Source: Oscillospiraceae bacterium
Lineage (GTDB): Bacteria; Bacillota; Clostridia; Oscillospirales; Ruminococcaceae
Reading direction: 5' to 3'
NCBI GenBank assembly: GCA_017848155.1
Contig: JAGAKC010000461.1
Span: forward strand, 1 to 12,076
Length of the DNA stretch: 12,076 nt
Numbering within the stretch: the stretch's first letter is position 1; the number at the start of each line of letters is the position of its first letter. Below, in pieces: positions 7,029 to 12,076 of this stretch. Position numbers and translations under genes: made by a program. The notes under the pieces were generated by a model. The model was not told the DNA's origin, searched no databases, and was given only the letters and a program-made list of their open reading frames with translations.

Positions 7029-8039
7029 ATGGCTATTTTAGTAACAGGCGGCGCAGGCTTTATCGGTTCGCATACCTGTGTGGAGCTTCTCAACGCAGGC
7101 GAAGATATCGTTGTAATGGATAATTTCTATAACTCCAATGCAAGAGCACTGGACGGTATCCGTGAGATCACGGGCAAGGATTTTAAGTTCTATGAGGCGG
7201 ATATGCTGGATATGGCTGCCGTTGATGAGATATTCGCAGAGAATGATATAGAAGCAGTGATCCACTTTGCGGGCTACAAGTGCGTTCCCGAAAGCGTTAA
7301 AAAGCCGCTGATGTATTACTCAAACAATCTGCGCGGCACCTTTAATATACTTGAATGTATGAAGAAATACGGCTGCACGAAGTTCGTTTTCAGCTCCTCC
7401 GCTACTGTTTACGGCATACCCGAAACTGTACCCGTAAAGGAGGATTTCCCTCTCTCCGCAATCAATCCCTACGGAAGCACGAAGCTCATCATTGAGAATC
7501 TCTGCCGTGAGATGGCTGCTGCAAGCGATAAGTGGAGCATGATACTTCTGCGCTACTTCAATCCTGTCGGCGCACATGAGAGCGGAAAGATAGGCGAGGA
7601 CCCCAACGGTATCCCCAACAACCTCATGCCCATCGTGCTGGACAAGGCTACAGGCAAGCGTGATGTGCTAAGCGTTGCAGGTAATGACTACCCCACTGCT
7701 GACGGCACCTGCGTGCGTGACTATATCCACGTGGTAGACCTTGCAAAGGGTCATGTCGCTGCTATCAAGAAGGCAAGAAGCTCCAGCGGTGCGCTTGCAT
7801 ACAACCTCGGTACAGGCAACGGCTACTCCGTGCTTCAGATACTCGACACCTTTGAAAAGGTGAACGGCATCGACCTCGGCTACACGATAGGTGAGCGCCG
7901 TCCCGGCGACGCAGCCGCTACATATGCCGACCCCTCACTCGCTGAAAAGGAGCTTGGCTGGAAGGCTGAAAAGACTCTTGAGGAGATGTGCCGTGACGCA
8001 TGGAATTTCCGCAGGCTGCGTGAAGAAGACAACAAGTAA
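7029..8039 (+). CDS. galE: UDP-glucose 4-epimerase
   Basis: A 336-residue short-chain dehydrogenase-fold enzyme that interconverts UDP-glucose and UDP-galactose using tightly bound NAD+. It serves galactose use by the Leloir pathway and supplies UDP-galactose for surface polysaccharide. The NAD-binding GGAGFIG motif is at residues 7-13, the serine region FSSSATVYG at 121-129, and the catalytic YxxxK is Y148-K152. Length and motif positions match E. coli GalE (338 residues; Y149, K153) nearly residue for residue. The start at 7029 is fixed by GGAGGT (7016-7021) and the promoter just upstream. The same frame stays open upstream to 6726, but that extension crosses the promoter and is not coding. 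It forms a single-gene unit with its own terminator; no other Leloir genes are nearby, so its physiological role cannot be told from context. Confidence 0.95.
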   Translation: MAILVTGGAGFIGSHTCVELLNAGEDIVVMDNFYNSNARALDGIREITGKDFKFYEADMLDMAAVDEIFAENDIEAVIHFAGYKCVPESVKKPLMYYSNNLRGTFNILECMKKYGCTKFVFSSSATVYGIPETVPVKEDFPLSAINPYGSTKLIIENLCREMAAASDKWSMILLRYFNPVGAHESGKIGEDPNGIPNNLMPIVLDKATGKRDVLSVAGNDYPTADGTCVRDYIHVVDLAKGHVAAIKKARSSSGALAYNLGTGNGYSVLQILDTFEKVNGIDLGYTIGERRPGDAAATYADPSLAEKELGWKAEKTLEEMCRDAWNFRRLREEDNK

Positions 8040-8050
8040 ACAAAACTCAG

Positions 8051-8079
8051 AGGGAGCAGGTCGTATCTGCTCCCTTTTT
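8051..8079 (+). terminator. Rho-independent terminator after galE
   Basis: A 9-bp stem AGGGAGCAG (8051-8059) with CTGCTCCCT (8067-8075) and a 7-nt loop runs into five T residues (8075-8079), 11 bp after the galE stop. Confidence 0.93.
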
Positions 8080-8178
8080 GTATATAGATAACTAAAAAAC
8101 TGCGTTTTTCGAGTTCCTCTACCTGTTTTTTTGTAGCTTATGACAATTATCGGCTATGAATTTATTGCACAAAAACCA

Positions 8179-8207
8179 TTTACATTTGTCAAAAAAAGTG
8201 GTATAAT
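8179..8207 (+). promoter_or_regulatory. Promoter of the CobU-like/pilT operon
   Basis: TTTACA (8179-8184) and a perfect TATAAT (8202-8207) are separated by 17 nt. Transcription would start near 8214, giving a leader of about 100 nt before the first start codon. The spacer contains TTGTCAAAAAAAGTGG, closely matching the promoter at 10064. Confidence 0.75.
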
Positions 8208-8219
8208 ATAACTATATTC

Positions 8220-8267
8220 CCCTGTGAAAAACAGGGTAACGGACAGAAAACGGCAGACGGACTGCCG
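8220..8267 (+). promoter_or_regulatory. Structured 5' leader with two matched hairpins
   Basis: Two hairpins of the same size lie in the leader: CCCTGT-GAAAA-ACAGGG (8220-8236) and CGGCAG-ACGGA-CTGCCG (8251-8267). Each has a 6-bp perfect stem and a 5-nt loop, with 14 nt between them. About 47 nt follow before the start codon. I found no match to the conserved elements I know of the cobalamin, c-di-GMP-I or c-di-GMP-II, purine, glycine or fluoride riboswitches. There is no U-tract, so it is not a terminator as it stands. A regulatory function is possible but unproven. Confidence 0.4.
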
Positions 8268-8314
8268 ACAATACTCCTGCGGATAAACTATACCATGAAA
8301 GGAAATATCAGCAT

Positions 8315-8860
8315 ATGTCTAAAACTATCTTAATTACAGGCGGTGCTGCAAGCGGAAAGTCCAGATGGGCGGTGACCAATTTCGCCGCATGTGACTACGT
8401 ACTGTACCTGCGCTCGGGCGGCACTGTGGACGAGGATACGATGCACCGTATCGAGTACAGCAACAACAAGCACGGTGTTGAGTGGGACATAGTTACAGGT
8501 GCGACAAACGACCCTAAGCAGTATTTTACCGATCATAAGTTCATTATCTTCGACAGCCTCAGCAGCTACACATCCTCAATAATAAACGAGATGTGCGACG
8601 ACCCTGCCGCTATGGACGAGGATACACGCCGCAGCATAGAAAAGCGTGTTATAAGCGATATCACGGAAATGTACGACCATATCCAGGAGATAGAGGGAAG
8701 CATGATAATCATCACTCTCGAAACAGGCTTCTCGGTAACTCCCGAAAACCGCTCGCAGGCTATATTCAGAGAGATACTCGGAAACGTAAATCAGCGTATA
8801 GCGAACATGTCCGACGAGGTATACTTCTCCGCAAGCGGAATACAGTTCAAGATAAAGTAA
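8315..8860 (+). CDS. CobU-fold P-loop protein, apparently lacking the guanylylation histidine
   Basis: A 181-residue protein related over its full length to CobU/CobP, the adenosylcobinamide kinase/guanylyltransferase of B12 nucleotide-loop assembly (about 180 residues). It has the P-loop GGAASGKS (9-16), LETGFSVTPEN in place of the usual NEVGxGIVPEN (135-145), VNQR (158-161), SDEV (166-169) and the terminal G-x-x-x-K-I-K. Aligned without gaps to the Salmonella enzyme from memory, the position of the guanylylated His46 is Y48, and the neighbouring RPAHW is HGVEW. Guanylyl transfer by the known mechanism is therefore doubtful, while nucleotide binding seems kept. No other cobalamin gene is in the window. 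It is followed after 39 bp by a pilT-like gene with no terminator between, so the pair is probably cotranscribed and the protein may have been repurposed. AAAGGA lies 11 nt before the ATG. Automated annotation would probably call it cobU. Confidence 0.75.
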   Translation: MSKTILITGGAASGKSRWAVTNFAACDYVLYLRSGGTVDEDTMHRIEYSNNKHGVEWDIVTGATNDPKQYFTDHKFIIFDSLSSYTSSIINEMCDDPAAMDEDTRRSIEKRVISDITEMYDHIQEIEGSMIIITLETGFSVTPENRSQAIFREILGNVNQRIANMSDEVYFSASGIQFKIK

Positions 8861-8899
8861 GGCTTACATACCTAAATCAACGAAAGGATATATCACAAT

Positions 8900-9964
8900 A
8901 TGACATTTGAAGAATTCATTATGCAGGCGAGAGAGATGAACGCCTCCGATATCCACCTTACAGTAGGTGCCCCCACAGTTGTACGTGTAAACGGTGAGCT
9001 GCGCAAGTACACAGAGCTCAGCGACCAGGTAGTAAACCGTACCATTCTTTCTATCCTTTCCGCAGAGCAGGAAAAGATGCTGACAGAGGGTCACGACATA
9101 GACTTCAGCTTTGAGCTGAAAAACGGCGCAAGACAGCGTGTAAACGTGTTCCGTCAGAGCGGAAAGCTCGCAGCATGTATCCGTCTGCTGAATGCGGAGA
9201 TACCCACTCTCGAGGAGCTCAAGATGCCGCCTATACTGCTGGAGTTTGCAAAGAAGCGCCGTGGTCTTGTGCTGGTAACAGGTCCTACGGGCGCAGGTAA
9301 GTCCACCACTCTCGCAGCTATGGTAGAGTACATAAACAGGACCCGTGCATGCCACATCATCACCATCGAGGACCCTATCGAGTACCGCTATACTCAGGAT
9401 AAGGCTACCATCCACCAGCGTGAGCTCGGCAGAGATGTTCCGTCCTTTGCAGGTGCGCTGCGCAGTGCACTGCGTGAGGACCCTGATGTTATCCTCATCG
9501 GTGAGATGCGTGACTATGAGACCATCTCCCTTGCAATGACAGCAGCAGAAACGGGACATCTGGTGTTCGGTACACTGCATACCTCCAGTGCGGCTCAGAC
9601 CATCGACCGTATCATCGACGCCTGCCCTATCCACGCACAGGAGCAGACACGCTCGCAGCTCGCAAATATGCTTCAGGGTATAGTTGCACAGACCCTCGTT
9701 CCCACAAACGACGGCAAGGACAGAGTTGCCGCCGTGGAGATAATGGTCGGAAACGACGCAGTAAAGAACCTTATCCGCTCCAACAAGATACCTCAGATGG
9801 AGACCATCATGCAGGCAGGTCAGCGCAACGGTATGAGCACCCTCAACGACAGCCTTGCAAGACTGTATCAGAGCGGTCAGATATCCTACGAAACAGCGCT
9901 CGAGTACTGCACGGAAAGAGGAGAGATGGAAAAGAAGCTCCTTTCCAGCGTAAGCAGCAGATAA
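8900..9964 (+). CDS. PilT-like type IV pilus retraction ATPase
   Basis: A 354-residue hexameric secretion-type ATPase of the PilT/GspE superfamily. The N-terminal PAS-like domain starts with the PilT-typical MNASDIHLTVGAPTVVRVNG. The RecA-like core has Walker A GPTGAGKST (128-136), the Asp-box region ITIEDPIEY, Walker B DVILIGE (196-202), and the His box TGHLVFGTLHTSSA. A C-terminal AVKNLIRSNK resembles the PilT AIRNLIRE retraction motif. Length equals typical PilT (about 345-370). In pili it powers disassembly of the pilin fibre at the cytoplasmic face of the inner membrane, driving twitching or adhesion dynamics. No pilB, pilC or pilin gene is in this window, so its partner machine is elsewhere or it acts in another complex. 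AAAGGA lies 11 nt before the ATG, spaced exactly as for the upstream CobU-like gene. Confidence 0.92.
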   Translation: MTFEEFIMQAREMNASDIHLTVGAPTVVRVNGELRKYTELSDQVVNRTILSILSAEQEKMLTEGHDIDFSFELKNGARQRVNVFRQSGKLAACIRLLNAEIPTLEELKMPPILLEFAKKRRGLVLVTGPTGAGKSTTLAAMVEYINRTRACHIITIEDPIEYRYTQDKATIHQRELGRDVPSFAGALRSALREDPDVILIGEMRDYETISLAMTAAETGHLVFGTLHTSSAAQTIDRIIDACPIHAQEQTRSQLANMLQGIVAQTLVPTNDGKDRVAAVEIMVGNDAVKNLIRSNKIPQMETIMQAGQRNGMSTLNDSLARLYQSGQISYETALEYCTERGEMEKKLLSSVSSR

Positions 9965-9978
9965 CACCGCACCGACCT

Positions 9979-10036
9979 GACGGGATCCCGTCTTTTGAAA
10001 CATACTACAGGCACCGCCGAAAAGCGGTGCCTATTA
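9979..10036 (+). terminator. Tandem hairpins after pilT, probable terminator
   Basis: First, the perfect 14-nt palindrome GACGGGATCCCGTC (9979-9992) is followed by TTTT. Second, a 9-bp stem AGGCACCGC (10009-10017) with GCGGTGCCT (10024-10032) and a CGAAAA loop is followed by the T-poor ATTATGTT. The second stem is strong; neither has a long U-tract, so termination may be partial or may need both. Confidence 0.65.
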
Positions 10037-10063
10037 TGTTAGCACATCATGCACATTTTATTA

Positions 10064-10092
10064 TTGACAAAAAAAGTGATATATGCTAGAAT
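10064..10092 (+). promoter_or_regulatory. Promoter of the esterase lipoprotein gene
   Basis: TTGACA (10064-10069) is a perfect -35, followed after 17 nt by TAGAAT (10087-10092). This leaves a leader of about 70 nt. The A-run after the -35 matches that at 8186-8207. Confidence 0.7.
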
Positions 10093-10167
10093 AATTATGC
10101 ATAAATAAAACCGTTTCAAATTAGCTAAAAATGCCAAACAAATCCTATATGCAAAAGGAGAAATGAA

Positions 10168-11370
10168 ATGACCGCAGCTATGAAAGGGTTGTCGGGTATT
10201 CTGGCGGCGCTCATGCTTATGCTGAGCGGTTGCGCTAAGCAGGACAACACACCCGAGGTCCCCACCTCATCTGACACATCAATAATTACGGAGAGTGAAA
10301 CAATGGATACAAACAGAACCTACTCAGCAACTGAGCTTAATGTCAAGCATCTCGGACGCACGGCAGAACAGGACGGAATACTCTGGCTTGCGCTTTCCGC
10401 AAGCGGAATAGAGTTCACCTTCACAGGTACAAAGGCGTCTGTAACGATAGTCGGAGATACGATGATAAGCTCGGGCAAGGACAAGCAGGCTCGCTTTGCC
10501 GTATACATCGACGGCGAGAGGACACTTGACACACAGGTGGACGCAGCCGAAAAGACATACGAGATATTCTCCGCAGACGAGGCAAAGGAGACCACCGTCA
10601 CCATCATCAAGCTGTCCGAGGCTGCCGAATCCACATTCGGCATAAAGAGCATCGATGTGACAGGCTCCGAGATAGCTCCCACAGCCGAAAAGGAGCTGAA
10701 GATAGAGTTTATCGGCGACTCCATAACCTGCGGCTACGGCGTTGACGACGAGGACCGTGACCATCACTTCTCCACCTCAACAGAGGACGCAACAAGAGCA
10801 TATGCATACAAGACCGCAAAGCTTCTGGACGCAGACTACAGCCTTGTTTCCTACAGCGGACACGGTATCATCTCGGGCTATACCGACAGCGGTAAAAAGG
10901 TAACATCGCAGCTGGTACCCAAGGTATATGAGAAATTTGCAAAGTCCTTCGGCTACTATGATATATTCAATGTTGCCGATATCGAGTGGGATTTCAGCAG
11001 ATTCGTTCCCGATATAGTTGTCATCAACCTCGGCACGAATGACGCATCCTACTGCGGAAGCGACCGTGAAAGAATAACAGACTACTCAGAGAATTACGCA
11101 GAATTCCTTAAGGTAGTCCGTGAAAAGAACCCTGACGCACATATCATATGTGCTCTCGGTGTAATGGGCGACTCCCTTTATACGGGCGTCAAGAAGGCTG
11201 TAGAGATTTACACCACCGAAACAGGCGATACAAAGGTATCACACTTCCGCCTTAAGCCGCAGGACGGCACGACAGGCTATGCCGCCGACTGGCACCCCAC
11301 AGAGGCTACTCATGAGATAGCCGCAGCTGACATGGCAGAGGAGATAAGACGCATCCTCGCTGAGCAGTAA
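10168..11370 (+). CDS. Secreted lipoprotein SGNH esterase, CE2-like carbohydrate acetyl esterase
   Basis: A 400-residue exported protein. The N-terminus MTAAMKGLSGILAALMLMLSGC is a lipoprotein signal with the lipobox LSGC and lipidated Cys22, followed by a Ser/Thr-rich linker. Residues about 50-170 are beta-rich (the N-terminal jelly-roll position of CE2 enzymes). The SGNH hydrolase domain follows: block I FIGDSITCGYG with nucleophile S185, SYSGHGIISGY, block III GTND (289-292), and DWHPT with D374 and H376. This domain order and the GDSITCGYG...SGHGI pattern fit carbohydrate esterase family 2, which removes O-acetyl groups from xylan, glucomannan or other polysaccharides. It would act at the outer face of the membrane, since no dockerin or cellulose-binding module is seen. 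AAGGAG (10155-10160) is 7 nt before the ATG at 10168; the ATG at 10163 stops after two codons. It is a single-gene unit. The exact substrate is not predictable. Confidence 0.87.
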   Translation: MTAAMKGLSGILAALMLMLSGCAKQDNTPEVPTSSDTSIITESETMDTNRTYSATELNVKHLGRTAEQDGILWLALSASGIEFTFTGTKASVTIVGDTMISSGKDKQARFAVYIDGERTLDTQVDAAEKTYEIFSADEAKETTVTIIKLSEAAESTFGIKSIDVTGSEIAPTAEKELKIEFIGDSITCGYGVDDEDRDHHFSTSTEDATRAYAYKTAKLLDADYSLVSYSGHGIISGYTDSGKKVTSQLVPKVYEKFAKSFGYYDIFNVADIEWDFSRFVPDIVVINLGTNDASYCGSDRERITDYSENYAEFLKVVREKNPDAHIICALGVMGDSLYTGVKKAVEIYTTETGDTKVSHFRLKPQDGTTGYAADWHPTEATHEIAAADMAEEIRRILAEQ

Positions 11371-11409
11371 TGATGTAAAAATACAATGATATCCGCCGCA
11401 TTATCAGTG

Positions 11410-11453
11410 ATATGCACCCCGAAAGTCAGACACTTTGGAGGTGCATATTTTTT
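11410..11453 (+). terminator. Long hairpin: left end of the insertion sequence and likely terminator of the esterase gene
   Basis: ATATGCACC (11410-11418) pairs with GGTGCATAT (11440-11448), and AAAGT (11422-11426) with ACTTT (11432-11436) inside it. With the two intervening C-G pairs this makes about 16 bp with two single-base bulges, followed by six T residues (11448-11453). It lies 40 bp after the esterase stop. The right arm includes GGAGG (11437-11441), the ribosome site of the transposase orfA, so folding would also hide that site. Confidence 0.7.
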
Positions 11454-11826
11454 ATGGGTAGAAAAGCGAAAAAACAAAGGAAATACTCGCCAGAATTTAA
11501 AATAAGTGTTATAATGGATATGCCAGAACACCATTTGAGTTACAGCGAAACGGTCAGAAAATATCGGGACATTACTAAAGGACAGGAACACAACTATCAA
11601 AAGCAAGTACAAGGGTGGGAACGCATGAAGGTCTGATGAAAGAAAGACGAGGTAGAGCAAACCACACAAGTGGAGCAAAACGAGGCAGACCACCGAAGCC
11701 GGATAAAAATGCAGAGGAAGATCTGATTGCAGAAAACCAACGTTTACGTATGGAAATAGAATACTAAAAAAACTGAGTGCCTTAGTTCTTGCGGAAGAGC
11801 GAAAGAACGGCAAAATGCAGAAATAA
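11454..11826 (+). pseudogene. IS3-family transposase OrfA, frameshifted
   Basis: From ATG 11454 the frame reads MGRKAKKQRKYSPEFKISVI, the DNA-binding N-terminus of IS150-like OrfA. It ends prematurely at 11636 just after the GWER motif, where a deletion has removed the expected IYLEEG-type segment. The homologous reading continues in another frame with EGLMKERRGR, GRPPKPDKNAEEDLIAENQR and LRMEIEY up to about 11764. It then needs one extra base near the A-run at 11765 to continue KKLSALVLAEERKNGK and stop at 11826. At least two frame-disrupting lesions are therefore visible. No functional product is expected. Confidence 0.78.
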
Positions 11827-11948
11827 TCTCTGAATTAAGGCAAAGATATCCGCTGAAAGACTTGCTCCTCCTCTTCAGCTTCAAGTTCGGCTAGAGCAAA
11901 TTAAGGCAAAATAAAAGCAGGGAAGAGATTGCGTTTATTGATACAATT
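11817..11948 (+). pseudogene. IS3-family transposase OrfB, N-terminal fragment
   Basis: Overlapping the end of orfA in the -1 frame, the reading AEIISELRQRYPLKDLL matches the start of IS150-type OrfB integrases. A TAG stop at 11892-11894 and scrambled sequence follow. KSREEIAFIDTI then appears at about 11913-11948 before homology is lost. The DDE catalytic region is absent. Confidence 0.65.
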
Positions 11949-12014
11949 GCAGGCACACACCATATAAGACGATATTTTGTCTTTATGTATTTTATCGATT
12001 CAGTCGATCTATAA

Positions 12015-12076
12015 TCATTTGCCATAAATAAAGCTGTTACCGCACTTGGGACAGGTGATCTTAACCGCACCATTGA
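12015..12076 (-). CDS. C-terminal tail of a gene ending in a zinc-ribbon-like CxxC motif (partial)
   Basis: On the minus strand an open frame enters from the right edge and reads NGAVKITCPKCGNSFIYGK before a TGA at 12017-12015. CPKCGNSF is a typical half of a zinc ribbon or zinc knuckle; a second cysteine pair, if present, would lie outside the window. Only 19 complete codons are visible, so neither the protein nor the pathway can be named. The competing minus-strand frame beginning MVRLRSPV has no family resemblance and runs into the insertion-sequence remnant, so it is rejected. Confidence 0.5.
   Translation of the reverse strand, partial: NGAVKITCPKCGNSFIYGK

Larger units (their letters stand above)
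11413..11948 (+). mobile_element. Decayed IS3-family (IS150-like) insertion sequence remnant
   Basis: The element starts around TGCACCCCGAAAGTCAGAC (11413), an end sequence of the TG-starting type used by IS3-family elements. It contains broken orfA and the start of orfB in the -1 frame. The matching right inverted repeat (TGCACCCC in reverse complement) is not found before the window end, and almost all of the orfB catalytic domain is gone, so it is truncated and immobile. The right boundary is only approximate. Confidence 0.7.

Noticed and set aside
8220..8314. Cobalamin or c-di-GMP riboswitch in the leader of the CobU-like gene
   Set aside because: The leader is too short for a cobalamin riboswitch and lacks its B12 box; the GEMM-I and GEMM-II conserved segments are not present.
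8295..8333. Possible 12-codon upstream frame overlapping the CobU-like start
   Set aside because: It has no ribosome site of its own; its AAAGGA lies inside it and serves the ATG at 8315.
8864..10003. Minus-strand open frame of 379 codons opposite pilT
   Set aside because: Cysteine- and leucine-rich antisense shadow of a strongly conserved PilT coding sequence.
11891..12073. Minus-strand open frame of 60 codons at the right edge
   Set aside because: It spans insertion-sequence debris and the antisense frame of a clearer zinc-ribbon tail, with no recognisable domain.

Overview
The window looks like chromosomal DNA of a low-to-moderate GC, fibre-associated gut or rumen Firmicute, most likely Ruminococcus or a close relative. 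This is inferred from consensus sigma-A promoters (TTGACA/TATAAT with 17-nt spacers), strong AGGAGG ribosome sites, U-tract terminators, and the gene content: an iron-sulfur scaffold paired with a GGGtGRT protein, a PilT-type ATPase and a family-CE2-like acetyl esterase lipoprotein. No database search was possible.

Layout. (1) 1-1549, minus strand: a two-gene operon of an IscU/NifU-like Fe-S scaffold followed by a GGGtGRT-family protein whose 3' end runs off the left edge, driven by a consensus promoter at 1610-1638. (2) 1789-3159, plus strand: a divergent AI-2E-family membrane transporter with its own promoter and a strong terminator. (3) 3304-5646, plus strand: a membrane-anchored PAS-like/GGDEF/EAL protein whose GGDEF signature is degenerate and whose EAL domain looks intact, so probably a c-di-GMP phosphodiesterase. 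(4) 5652-5783: a 132-bp nested inverted repeat in the convergent intergenic space. (5) 5784-6821, minus strand: an XRE-type HTH regulator with a TPR-like C-terminal region; a perfect 22-bp palindrome sits at its predicted transcription start. (6) 7029-8039, plus strand: galE with a perfect-consensus promoter and terminator. (7) 8315-9964, plus strand: a likely operon of a CobU-fold protein, which appears to lack the guanylylated histidine of true CobU, and a PilT-like retraction ATPase, preceded by a leader with two matched hairpins. (8) 10168-11370, plus strand: a secreted CE2-like SGNH esterase lipoprotein. (9) 11413-11948, plus strand: a decayed IS3-family (IS150-like) insertion sequence whose left-end hairpin also looks like the esterase's terminator. 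(10) 12015-12076, minus strand: the last codons of a gene ending in a CxxC zinc-ribbon-like tail.

How the genes may work together. Most are single-gene or two-gene transcription units, so this is not one large pathway cluster. The most suggestive links are the CobU-like/PilT pair, which no known cobalamin or pilus pathway explains, and the presence of a c-di-GMP phosphodiesterase, a PilT motor and a polysaccharide deacetylase within 8 kb. These could all serve surface attachment to plant fibre, but that is inference. The scaffold/GGGtGRT pair is a conserved but poorly understood association that looks highly expressed here.
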